Positions 35,278 through 43,349 of a stretch of 64,000 bases of DNA are shown in pieces. Both the position numbers and the translations under genes were made by a program. Each line of letters begins with the position of its first letter. The first letter of the stretch is position 1. Origin of the DNA: Luteimonas gilva (GTDB lineage Bacteria > Pseudomonadota > Gammaproteobacteria > Xanthomonadales > Xanthomonadaceae); assembly GCF_005239095.1 (NCBI RefSeq), contig NZ_SZUA01000002.1, positions 248,001-312,000 on the forward strand, in the 5' to 3' direction. Below the pieces are notes generated by a model. That model did not search any database. It worked only from the letters and a program-made list of their open reading frames with translations, and was not told the origin of the DNA.

Positions 35278-35298
35278 CCGCCGCCACCGGACTCAAGG

Positions 35299-37950
35299 AT
35301 GCAGCCCGCCATGATCCCCGCCGCAGAACCCGCGCAGCCGCCGGCGTCGACGCCGCAGGTCCGCACTCTGCTGCTGACCGATCTGTGCGAGTCGACCACG
35401 TTGGTCGAGCGTCTGGGCGACGCGCTCGCCGCGGCGCTGTTCCGCGAACACGATCGCCTCGTCCTGGAATTGCAGCAACGCTGGCGCGGCCGCCTGATCG
35501 ATCGCTCCGACGGCCTGCTGCTGCTGTTCGAACGCCCCATCGACGGCCTCGGTTTCGCCCTCGACTACATGCGCGGCCTGCACGAGCTGGGACAGGCGCG
35601 CAAGCTGCGCCTGCAGGCGCGCGCCGGCCTGCACGTGGGCGAGGTGCTGACCTGGAAGAACAGCGAAGAGGCCGTCCGCGCCGGCGCCAAGTCGCTGGAA
35701 GTGGAAGGCCTGGCCAAGCCCCTGGCGGCGCGCTTGATGACTTTGGCGCGGCCCGGCCAGATCCTGCTCTCGGCGGTGGCCGAGCCGATGAGCCATCGCG
35801 CGGCCGGCGAACTGGGCGAGCGCGGCAAGCATCTGGTTTGGAAATCCTACGGGCGCTGGCGCTTCAAAGGCGTGCCGAACGCGCAAGAGATCTTCGAAGT
35901 CGGCGAGCCCGGCTTGGCCGCATTGCGCATGCCCAAGCATACGGCCAAGGCCTGGCGCGATATTCCGCTGTGGCGGCGGCCGGTGGCGCTGGCCGCCGAG
36001 GTGCTGATCATGATCGGCATCGGCACCGGCGCCTGGTTCATGACGCGCTCGCCGCCGGCGATCGCGTTCAACGAGCGCGACTGGGTGGTGGTCGGCGATC
36101 TGCGCAACCTGACCGGCCAGCCGGTGCTGGACGAATCGCTGGAGCAGGCGTTCCGGATCAGCCTGGAGCAGTCGCGCTACGTCAACGTGCTCAGCGACTT
36201 GAAAGTGCGCGACACGCTGGCGCTGATGAAGCGCAAGCCGGAAGAACCGCTGGATCGCGCCACCGCGTCCGAAGTCGCCCTGCGCGACGGCGCGCGCGCG
36301 GTGATCCTGCCGACCGTGGCCGAAGTGGGCGGGCGCGTGCGGGTCAGCGCGGAGGTGATCGATCCGCACACGCAAACCACGGTCTACGCCGAATCGGCCG
36401 ACGGCGCCGGCGCGGTGTCGGCGCTGAATTCGATCGACAAGGTCACCGCCGACCTGCGCAACAAGCTCGGCGAAGCGATGCGCTCGATCGAGCACGATTC
36501 GGCGCCGTTGCCCAACGTCAGCACCGACAATCTGGACGCATTGAAGGCGTACGCGTTGGGCGTGAAGAAGCGCCACGCGGGCGAATCCGGCGAGGCGCTC
36601 AATTTCTTCCAGCGCGCCGCGGAACTGGATCCGGACTTCGCCCTGGCCGTGCTCGCCGCGAGCCGCATCTACATGTCGTCGGGCGACATGCCCGCCGCCC
36701 ATCGCGAGCTGGATCGCGCCGCCAAACTGCGCTCGCATTTGAGCGGACGCGAAAAGCTATTGCTGGACGCTTATCTGGCCCATTTCGGCCCGATCGAGCC
36801 ACAGCTGCAGCGTTGGCAGCAGATGATCGAGATGTATCCCGACAGCCACGAAGCCCACTTCGCGATGGCGCAGGACAGCGCTTTCTACGCCAACCGCTAT
36901 CGGCAGGCGATGAAGCACGCGACGGCGGCCGCGGTGCCGCAATTCTCGGGCCAGGCGCCAGCGCAATACCTGCAAGGCATGCTGCTGCTGGCGATGGATC
37001 GCTATCCGGAAGCGCAGCGCCTGTTCAAGACTTCGCGCGAAGCGGGATTCAAGGGCGCCGGCTCTTCCTACGGCTACGCCTACGCGGCGCAGCGCGATTA
37101 CGCCAAGGCCAACGAATTGTTGGCCACGCGCAAGGGCGTCGGCGCGGATACGGAAAACCTGGAAATCCCGTTCAGCGCGATGATGCTCGCCGTCGACCAA
37201 GGGCAATGGCAGCAAGCCGAAGCCTCGGCCGATCGCGGCCTGGGCATGGCGATGAAGGCCGAGCCGTTGATCACCACGCCGGAGTGGCGGATCCGCAAGC
37301 TGGCCGTGCAGACCCTGGCCGGACGCGAGGCTTCCACGGAGATGCAACAGCGCTTGCTGCGCGAAATCGCCCAACTGCGCGCCGAAGCGGCCAAGACCGA
37401 CGCGGTTTATCCCAATCTCAGCGAAACCATGTCCTTCGGCGCCGGCTATCTGGGCGCGCGCTTGGATTCGCTGCCGGTGGTCGAGGCGGCTTTAGCCGCG
37501 GCTTCGGCCGAGGGCATCGCTGGTTATCCGCTGCTGATCCAGATGCGCCAAGTGCTGCTGGCCGAGCAGGAACGCCTGCAGGGCAAGCCGAAGCGGGCGG
37601 TCGCGCGCTTGAAGGTGTGGGCCGGGCGCGAAGATGCGGCGTTCGCCGTGCATTCGGCGCTGATGCGCGCCGCGCGCGCCGACGGCGATTGGACCTTGGC
37701 CTTGCGCGAGGCGAAGTGGATGGCCTCGCACCGCGGCCGCGCCTATATGGAAGGCACGGCGGCGGGCTTGCCGAGCGTGGTCAATGTGGCCGACACCACT
37801 CTGGCCCGGCTCGATGCGGCCGAAATCCTGGCCAAGACGGACCGCAAGAAAGAAGCCGAAACCGAACTCTCGGCTTTCCGCGCGGCGTGGCCGGTCGCGC
37901 AACTGCCGGAAAGCCTGCGCCGCCGGTCGGCGGCGCTATCGGGGGCTTAG
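35299..37950 (+). CDS. Membrane class III nucleotide cyclase with repeat-rich C-terminus (peptide-modification system cyclase type)
   Basis: 883 residues. N-terminal class III cyclase homology domain (about 20-200): the metal-binding Asp28 in LLLTDLCESTTLVERLGD and Asp71 in DRSDGLLLLFE are in the expected places, and ARAGLHVGEVL is the next core strand. A membrane helix lies at about 228-249. The C-terminal part begins with a TolB/FlgO-like fold (ERDWVVVGDLRNLTG ... VEVIDPHTQ-like) and continues with TPR-like repeats from about 410. This layout is that of the 'putative peptide modification system cyclase' group and of the xanthomonad guanylate cyclase described above. It is cotranscribed with the cNMP-GGDEF gene. 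Its stop overlaps by 4 bases the stop of the peptide gene on the other strand. Confidence 0.88.
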   Translation: MQPAMIPAAEPAQPPASTPQVRTLLLTDLCESTTLVERLGDALAAALFREHDRLVLELQQRWRGRLIDRSDGLLLLFERPIDGLGFALDYMRGLHELGQARKLRLQARAGLHVGEVLTWKNSEEAVRAGAKSLEVEGLAKPLAARLMTLARPGQILLSAVAEPMSHRAAGELGERGKHLVWKSYGRWRFKGVPNAQEIFEVGEPGLAALRMPKHTAKAWRDIPLWRRPVALAAEVLIMIGIGTGAWFMTRSPPAIAFNERDWVVVGDLRNLTGQPVLDESLEQAFRISLEQSRYVNVLSDLKVRDTLALMKRKPEEPLDRATASEVALRDGARAVILPTVAEVGGRVRVSAEVIDPHTQTTVYAESADGAGAVSALNSIDKVTADLRNKLGEAMRSIEHDSAPLPNVSTDNLDALKAYALGVKKRHAGESGEALNFFQRAAELDPDFALAVLAASRIYMSSGDMPAAHRELDRAAKLRSHLSGREKLLLDAYLAHFGPIEPQLQRWQQMIEMYPDSHEAHFAMAQDSAFYANRYRQAMKHATAAAVPQFSGQAPAQYLQGMLLLAMDRYPEAQRLFKTSREAGFKGAGSSYGYAYAAQRDYAKANELLATRKGVGADTENLEIPFSAMMLAVDQGQWQQAEASADRGLGMAMKAEPLITTPEWRIRKLAVQTLAGREASTEMQQRLLREIAQLRAEAAKTDAVYPNLSETMSFGAGYLGARLDSLPVVEAALAAASAEGIAGYPLLIQMRQVLLAEQERLQGKPKRAVARLKVWAGREDAAFAVHSALMRAARADGDWTLALREAKWMASHRGRAYMEGTAAGLPSVVNVADTTLARLDAAEILAKTDRKKEAETELSAFRAAWPVAQLPESLRRRSAALSGA

Positions 37951-38273
37951 TCCGAGCTGAGCAGCTCGGGCGGGCACATGAAACCCTGGATCATCGCCAG
38001 GGTGGACTCCAGCTTGGCGCGCTGCGCGGCGATGTCCTCCTTGCTCGCCAGCGAGGCGCCGGCTTGCATCTGCAGGCAGGTGCCGGCCGAAGCGGCGGCG
38101 CTCAAACCGGTCCTCAAGGTATCCGAAGGCGCGCGGTGGCCGGCCTCGGCCAGCGCCGCGGAGGCGTCTCTCTGGAACAGCTCGCGGAAATCGTCGTCGG
38201 TGGTGAGCCGATCGAGCAGCGTCTTGATCACTTTCGGATCCAGCGGAGCCGGACCATTGCCCTTGGTTGCCAT
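37947..38273 (-). CDS. Putative modified peptide with nitrile-hydratase-like leader (RiPP precursor)
   Basis: 108 residues. The N-terminal segment LDPKVIKTLLDRLTTDDDFRELFQRDASAALAEAG has the DxxFRxxFxxDxxAALxxxG-type pattern of NHLP/Nif11-like leader peptides. A helical Ala-rich middle follows, and only two cysteines are present: Cys66 in GTCLQM and Cys100 in FMCPPE. The end is CPPELLSSD. No Gly-Gly leader cleavage site is evident, though LAEAG at 41-45 ends the leader helix. A GGGGAA ribosome site precedes the ATG. The gene faces the cyclase gene tail to tail and diverges from the dehydrogenase gene. It fits the putative modified-peptide family found with these two enzymes in Xanthomonadaceae. 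Confidence 0.82.
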   Translation of the reverse strand: MATKGNGPAPLDPKVIKTLLDRLTTDDDFRELFQRDASAALAEAGHRAPSDTLRTGLSAAASAGTCLQMQAGASLASKEDIAAQRAKLESTLAMIQGFMCPPELLSSD

Positions 38274-38300
38274 GCACGTTCCCCTTCGTGTTGAGAGACA

Positions 38301-38322
38301 ACACGGTGGACGCTACCCGTGT
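38301..38322. promoter_or_regulatory. Imperfectly supported operator ACACGG-N10-CCGTGT in the peptide/dehydrogenase gap
   Basis: Inverted repeat of 6-base arms with a 10-base spacer, 28 bases upstream of the peptide start and 124 bases from the dehydrogenase start. Such short arms occur often by chance in GC-rich DNA, so this is a weak call. Confidence 0.3.
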
Positions 38323-38445
38323 CGCAGGACCACAACAAGCCCCAACGAGGATTTTAGCGGGATTGCGGCCACCCGGGCGGAGCGGCCTTGCTGGCGCCGG
38401 CGCGCGGGCCTAGAGTCGCCTCGCCATATCAAGTGCGGGGATGGA

Positions 38446-39621
38446 ATGCGGATTCGACGTTGCGCCGTGTTGTGGCTGGAGCCGCGCGAGGTCGCCCATT
38501 TCGAATTGGAAGACCTGCTGAAAGGCGGCACCGGGGTGGTCGGCGAGATGCGCTGGCATGCGCATGCGCCGCATCTGCCCGAGCCGCTGCCGGTGGACGC
38601 GCAGGACGCGGCCTGGCTCGGCGAATTCAGCCCGAGCGATTGGATGGACGGCGATCGTGCGCGCGAACGCATCGGCGCGGCGCGGCTGGAGGCGTGGTTG
38701 CGCGCTGGCCTTCTGATCGGCGACGGCGACGATTTCGCCGAACGGCGGCAGGCCGACGAACGTTTCCGCGCCCAGCATTGGCATGGCCTGGCCTCGGTCT
38801 GGCACGCCGCATCGCGCTGGGAAGGCTTGGACGCCGCTGGCGAAGTGGCCGAAGCCGGCATGGACAGCGCGCAAGGCTTGCGCGCGAAATTCGGCGCGCC
38901 GCCGCCGGCGCTGCACGATCGCGGCGAAGCCGCGCAACGCATCGCCCTGCCGCGCGTCGCGCGCACGCCGCTCGACGATTTGTTCGACGCGAGAAGTTCC
39001 TGCCGCAACTTCGACACCGCGCGCGCATTGCCGCAAGCGCCGTTCGCGCACGTGCTGGAACGCGTGTTCGGCGCGCGCGGGCAGGTGCGCGCGGCGGACG
39101 ATTTCGACGTGCTGAAGAAGACCAGCCCGTCCGGAGGCGCGCTGCATCCCACCGAGGCTTATCTGATCGTGCGGCGCGTGGAAGGCGTCGCGCCGGGCTT
39201 GTACCACTACCGCGCCGGCGACCACGCGTTGCAGCCGCTGCCTTCGCCGCAGGATTTGGACCGCTTCGCCTGGCTCGCGGTGGCCGGCCAGCAATGGTTC
39301 GCCGACGCGCACGTGCTGATCGCGCTGGCGCCGCGCTTCGCCCGCAATTATTGGAAATACCGCAATCACGCCAAGGCCTATCGCGTGGCCATCCTCGATG
39401 TCGGCCACCTGTCGCAGTCCTTGTTCCTGACCGCGACCGAGTTCGGCCTGGGCGCCTTCGTCACCGCGGCGATCAACGAAGTGGACATCGAACGAGCCTT
39501 CGGACTGACCGGCTATGTCGACGGCCCGCTCGCCGTCTGCGGCTTCGGCTTGCGCGCCAATAAGATGGCCACTTCCGAATTCGATCCCAACCGCAAGATC
39601 TGGCCGCGCGCCGGACGCTGA
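38446..39621 (+). CDS. SagB-like peptide maturation dehydrogenase
   Basis: 391 residues. The C-terminal 220 residues are a nitroreductase-fold, FMN-type SagB-like domain: RSSCRNFDTARALP (RSSxRxF), TSPSGGALHPTEAYLIV (the PSxGAxxPxE box), YKYRNHAKAYRVAILDVGHLSQSL-like (here WKYRNHAKAYRVAILD) and FGLGAFVTAAINEVDI. SagB enzymes oxidise thiazolines or oxazolines to thiazoles or oxazoles in azole peptides. The N-terminal 165 residues, which hold no recognised fold, may bind the leader peptide. ATG 38446 is chosen over the out-of-frame ATG at 38441; a GGGGATGGA site precedes it. No YcaO cyclodehydratase is near, so its substrate chemistry is open. Confidence 0.85.
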   Translation: MRIRRCAVLWLEPREVAHFELEDLLKGGTGVVGEMRWHAHAPHLPEPLPVDAQDAAWLGEFSPSDWMDGDRARERIGAARLEAWLRAGLLIGDGDDFAERRQADERFRAQHWHGLASVWHAASRWEGLDAAGEVAEAGMDSAQGLRAKFGAPPPALHDRGEAAQRIALPRVARTPLDDLFDARSSCRNFDTARALPQAPFAHVLERVFGARGQVRAADDFDVLKKTSPSGGALHPTEAYLIVRRVEGVAPGLYHYRAGDHALQPLPSPQDLDRFAWLAVAGQQWFADAHVLIALAPRFARNYWKYRNHAKAYRVAILDVGHLSQSLFLTATEFGLGAFVTAAINEVDIERAFGLTGYVDGPLAVCGFGLRANKMATSEFDPNRKIWPRAGR

Positions 39622-39678
39622 CGGCGCGTCGACGCCGCCGGGCCTAATCTCGGCGCGGGTCGAACTCGCGGAGGGCGC

Positions 39679-39891
39679 GTGGCGCGCTACCGGATCGGCG
39701 ATCACGTCAGCTGGAATTCGGAAGCCGGGCGCGTGCGCGGCCGGATCGTGCGCATCCGTACCCGCGATTTCGACTACAAAGGCCATACCCGGCACGCCAC
39801 GCCGGAAGACCCGCAGTACGAGATCAAGAGCGACAAGACCGATCATGTCGCCGCGCACCGGGGGAGCGTTTTGCGCAAACTGCGTTCGTAG
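39679..39891 (+). CDS. DUF2945 small protein
   Basis: 70 residues from a GTG start at 39679. It is one small SH3-like or KOW-like beta barrel: [46 protein letters not shown], the DUF2945 (hypervirulence-associated TUDOR) pattern. The role is unknown. Family members are often near stress genes. A GTAG repeat begins 4 bases after the stop. It lies 57 bases after the dehydrogenase but is not obviously part of the peptide system. Confidence 0.8.
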   Translation: MARYRIGDHVSWNSEAGRVRGRIVRIRTRDFDYKGHTRHATPEDPQYEIKSDKTDHVAAHRGSVLRKLRS

Positions 39892-39894
39892 TTC

Positions 39895-39978
39895 GTAGCC
39901 CGGGTAAAGGGCGCAGGCCGCACCCGAGACAGGACGCGGAGTATCCCGGGTGCGGCCTGCGCCCTTTACCCGGGCTAC
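39895..39978. repeat. GTAG repeat with CCCGGGTAAAGGGCGCAGG arms
   Basis: Near-perfect long inverted repeat: left GTAGCCCGGGTAAAGGGCGC and right GCGCCCTTTACCCGGGCTAC, with an inner GCAGGCCGCACCCG / CGGGTGCGGCCTGC pair. Sits between the DUF2945 gene and argS. Confidence 0.92.
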
Positions 39979-40028
39979 GGGTCCGCGGCCGAAGTACAAT
40001 GTCCGGCCCAAAATTCCCCTGGAATTCC

Positions 40029-41714
40029 GTGAAAGCCCCGCTCCGCGCCCTGATCGACCAGGGCATCGCCGCCCTGCGCGCTGCCGGCACCCTGCCTGCG
40101 GACGCCGCCCCCGATTTCGTGGTCGAACGGCCCAAAGACCGCAGCCACGGCGACTTCGCCAGCAATGCCGCGATGCTGCTGGCCAAGGCGGCGCGGACCA
40201 ACCCGCGCGCGTTGGCGCAGCAATTGGTCGAAGCGCTGCCGGCTTCGCCGGACATCGCCAAGGTCGAGATCGCCGGCCCGGGCTTCATCAATTTCCATCT
40301 GTCGGCGGCGGCCTACCAGCGCGAAGTGGCCAAAGCCATCGCCGACGGCGCGAACTACGGCCGCAACGCCTCCGGCAAGGGCGTGCGCGCCGGCGTGGAA
40401 TACGTTTCCGCCAATCCCACCGGCCCGCTGCACGTCGGCCACGGCCGCGCGGCGGCGATCGGCGACTGCATCGCTCGCGTGCTGGCCGCCAACGGTTGGG
40501 ACGTGATGCGCGAGTTCTACTACAACGACGCCGGCGCGCAGATCGACAATCTCGCCAAGTCGGTGCAGGCGCGCGCGAAGGGCCTGGGTCCGGACGACGC
40601 TTCGTGGCCGCAGGACGGCTATCGCGGCGACTACATCAAGGACGTTGCGACCGCCTATCTGAACGGCGAAACGGTCGAATTCGAAAACCATTCGGAAACC
40701 GGCGCCAGAAACGCCGACGATCTCGACGCGATCCGCCGCTTCGCCGTCGCCTATCTGCGCCGCGAGCAAAACTTGGATCTGGCCGCGTTCGGCGTGGGCT
40801 TCGACGTCTACTTCCTGGAATCCTCCCTGTACGCCAACGACAAGGTCGAGGAAACCGTGCGCGAGCTGATCGCCCACGGCCACACCTACGAGGAAGGCGG
40901 CGCGCTGTGGCTGCGCACCACCGACTTCGGCGACGACAAAGACCGCGTCATGCGCAAGTCCGACGGCAGCTATACCTATTTCGTGCCGGACGTGGCCTAC
41001 CACCGCTCGAAATGGCAGCGCGGCTACAAGCGCGCCATCACCGAACTCGGCGCCGACCACCACGGCTCGCTGATGCGGGTGAAGGCCGGCCTGCAGGCGC
41101 TGGACGCCGGCATCCCGGCCGGCTATCCGGAATACGTGCTGCACCAAATGGTCACCGTGATGCGCGGCGGCGAAGAAGTGAAGCTGAGCAAGCGCGCCGG
41201 CAGCTATTTCACTCTGCGCGATCTGATCGAGGAGGCCGGCCGCGACGCGACCCGCTGGTTCCTGATCGCGCGCAAGCCCGATTCGCAGCTCACTTTCGAT
41301 ATTGACCTGGCGCGCCAGCAGAGCAACGACAATCCGGTGTTCTACGTGCAGTACGCGCACGCCCGGGTGTGCAGCCTGATGCGCCAAGCGGCCGAAAAAG
41401 ACCTGGCCTACGACCAGGCCAACGGCTTGGCGAACCTGAACCTGCTCGACGACGAGTCTTCGCAGGCCTTGCTGGTCGAGCTGTCGCGCTACGCCGAAAC
41501 CGTGGAAAGCGCGGCCGACACGCTGGAACCGCATCTGGTCTCGATTTATCTGCGCGATTTGGCGAACGCCTTCCACACCTGGTACCACGCCACGCCGGTG
41601 CTGGTGGACAATGCAGCGGTCCGCGACGCACGATTGGCGCTGAGCGCGGCGACGCGCCAGGTATTGGCGAACGGTTTGGATTTGTTGGGCGTGAGCGCCC
41701 CGGAGACTATGTAG
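40029..41714 (+). CDS. argS: Arginyl-tRNA synthetase
   Basis: 561 residues from GTG 40029. Class I enzyme that charges tRNA-Arg. The HIGH-type motif is [19 protein letters not shown], and the second motif is KLSKRAG, the usual Arg-type replacement of KMSKS. The N-terminal add-1 domain ([21 protein letters not shown]) and the C-terminal anticodon domain ([29 protein letters not shown]) are intact. The GTG start ([12 protein letters not shown]) matches the usual xanthomonad N-terminus; an in-frame ATG at 39999 would add ten residues overlapping the repeat side. The SPOR gene follows 3 bases after the stop. Confidence 0.97.
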   Translation: MKAPLRALIDQGIAALRAAGTLPADAAPDFVVERPKDRSHGDFASNAAMLLAKAARTNPRALAQQLVEALPASPDIAKVEIAGPGFINFHLSAAAYQREVAKAIADGANYGRNASGKGVRAGVEYVSANPTGPLHVGHGRAAAIGDCIARVLAANGWDVMREFYYNDAGAQIDNLAKSVQARAKGLGPDDASWPQDGYRGDYIKDVATAYLNGETVEFENHSETGARNADDLDAIRRFAVAYLRREQNLDLAAFGVGFDVYFLESSLYANDKVEETVRELIAHGHTYEEGGALWLRTTDFGDDKDRVMRKSDGSYTYFVPDVAYHRSKWQRGYKRAITELGADHHGSLMRVKAGLQALDAGIPAGYPEYVLHQMVTVMRGGEEVKLSKRAGSYFTLRDLIEEAGRDATRWFLIARKPDSQLTFDIDLARQQSNDNPVFYVQYAHARVCSLMRQAAEKDLAYDQANGLANLNLLDDESSQALLVELSRYAETVESAADTLEPHLVSIYLRDLANAFHTWYHATPVLVDNAAVRDARLALSAATRQVLANGLDLLGVSAPETM

Positions 41715-41717
41715 GAC

Positions 41718-42479
41718 ATGGCAGCAAGACGCGGCAAGTCGCAGGCGCGACGCAACAGCGGCAACGGCATTCCCGGCTGGGCATGGATGATCCTGGGCGT
41801 GGTGCTGACCATCGGCGTGATCCTGGCCGCGCCCAAGCTGCTCAAGTCCGACGGCAAGGACGGCTTCTTCCGGCCCAAGCCCAACCCGGACGCGCAGCCG
41901 GCGACGAGCGCTGCGGGCGACAACGACGCGGTGGTGCCGGAAGACGGCGGCAACGAACCCGTCGCCAAGGCCGGCGCCAAACCTGATGCGACGCAGGACG
42001 CCGATTACGATTTCTATACGCTGCTGCCGGGCAAGGAAGTGAAGATGTCCGACGCCGAACTCGCCGCCACCGCGCGCGCGGAAGAGGCGCGCCAGCAGCG
42101 TGCGGCCGCGGCGCAGAGCAAGCCTGCCGTTGCGGAAGACGCGGCCGATCCGGCCGTGCCGGCGTCCGTACCGGACACGACGCCGGCCACCGCCACCGCT
42201 TCCGCGAGCGCGACGCAAACCCCGCCGGCCGCCGCGGTCGACGGCGGCGCGCGCTACATCCTGCAAGCCGGCGCGTTCGGCGCTTCCGGCGACGCCGAGG
42301 CGCTGAAGGCGCGGATCGCATTGCTGGGCTTGAACGCGCGCGTCGAATCGGCGGAGATCGGCGGCAAGACCGTCTACCGCGTGCGGATGGGGCCCTACGG
42401 CACCGCATCGGAATTGGCCGAAGCGAAAGGCAAGCTCGGCAACGGCGGCTTGCCGGCGATGGCGATCAAGGCGAAATAA
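41718..42479 (+). CDS. SPOR-domain membrane protein (FtsN-like)
   Basis: 253 residues. N-terminal basic stretch, one membrane helix at about 22-41 (AWMILGVVLTIGVILAAPKL), a long Ala/Pro/Asp-rich disordered linker with the FYTLLPGKEV box seen in proteobacterial FtsN-like proteins (DYDFYTLLPGKEVKMSDAEL), and a C-terminal SPOR domain (about 178-252: RYILQAGAFGASGDAEALKARIALLGLNARVE, then YRVRMGPYGTASELAEAKGKL). SPOR domains bind denuded peptidoglycan at the septum. It is coupled to argS (3 bases) and to the hydrolase gene that follows (3 bases). Confidence 0.9.
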   Translation: MAARRGKSQARRNSGNGIPGWAWMILGVVLTIGVILAAPKLLKSDGKDGFFRPKPNPDAQPATSAAGDNDAVVPEDGGNEPVAKAGAKPDATQDADYDFYTLLPGKEVKMSDAELAATARAEEARQQRAAAAQSKPAVAEDAADPAVPASVPDTTPATATASASATQTPPAAAVDGGARYILQAGAFGASGDAEALKARIALLGLNARVESAEIGGKTVYRVRMGPYGTASELAEAKGKLGNGGLPAMAIKAK

Positions 42480-42482
42480 ATC

Positions 42483-43349
42483 ATGACATCCGCTTTCCGA
42501 AAAGCCGCCGCAGGCGGTTTCGCATTCCTGCTGTCCGCTGCGCTCGGCGCCTGCGCGAGCGTCGATACCGGCATCGACCGGATCGGAAGCGCGCCGGTGC
42601 TGGATCCCGCGGTGTTGAAATCGCTGCCCGACACCGGCTTCGAGGCCGGCGAATTCCGCGCCAAGAACGACGTGCGCATTCCTTATCGCTGGCTCGCGCC
42701 GAATAGCCTGGATCCGGACGACCGCTATCCGCTGGTCGTGGTGATGCACAGCTCCGGCCAGATCGGCGAGGACAACGCCGCGCAGCTGAACGGTTTCGCG
42801 CGCACCTGGGCGTCGCCCGAAATCCGCGCGCGTTATCCGGTGTTCGTGCTGGTCCCGCAGTTTCCGACGCGCAGCGCGGAATACGACGATCCGGCCAAGC
42901 CGCAACTCGCCCGCGGCACCGCGGCGCTGACCGCGGCGTTGGAAGCGGTGGACGCTTTCGTGGCCGAGCATCCGGTCGACCGGCGCCGCATCTACGTCAC
43001 CGGCTTCTCGATGGGCGGCTCGGCGAGCTGGCTCTCGCCGCTGCTGCGTCCCGATCTGTTCGCCGCGGCCGTGCCGATGTCGGGCATCGCGCCGAGCCGC
43101 GAATCCGCTTCGCGCCTGACCGGTTTGCCGATCCTGGCGCTGCACGGCGACGCCGACACCGAAAACCCGATCGACTCGGACCGCGCCATGATCGCCGCGA
43201 TCCGCGCCGCCGGCGGCGAACGCGCGCGCTTGCGCGAATACGCAGGGCTCGATCACCGCGTGGCCGGCGACGTGTTCTTCGGCACTTGGTGGCGCGATTG
43301 GATGTTCGACCAGCGGCGGCCGAAGCCGGAAGAGAAGTCGGAAGAGTAA
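42483..43349 (+). CDS. Lipoprotein alpha/beta hydrolase (PHB-depolymerase/phospholipase-like)
   Basis: 288 residues. Lipoprotein-type signal ending LGACAS (Cys about 24). The nucleophile elbow is GFSMGGSASW (G-x-S-x-G), with DRYPLVVVMHSSGQIGED before it, GLPILALHGDADTENP for the Asp region and a His in AGLDHRVAGDVFF. This resembles the group of feruloyl esterase or PHB-depolymerase-like lipoproteins often called 'phospholipase'. The substrate is unknown. Last gene of the argS-SPOR-hydrolase cluster; a repeat-filled region follows. Confidence 0.87.
   Translation: MTSAFRKAAAGGFAFLLSAALGACASVDTGIDRIGSAPVLDPAVLKSLPDTGFEAGEFRAKNDVRIPYRWLAPNSLDPDDRYPLVVVMHSSGQIGEDNAAQLNGFARTWASPEIRARYPVFVLVPQFPTRSAEYDDPAKPQLARGTAALTAALEAVDAFVAEHPVDRRRIYVTGFSMGGSASWLSPLLRPDLFAAAVPMSGIAPSRESASRLTGLPILALHGDADTENPIDSDRAMIAAIRAAGGERARLREYAGLDHRVAGDVFFGTWWRDWMFDQRRPKPEEKSEE

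Noticed and set aside
39679..39891. Treating the DUF2945 gene as a fifth member of the peptide modification locus
   Set aside because: It lies 57 bases after the dehydrogenase, but the family is widespread and unlinked to peptide systems elsewhere.
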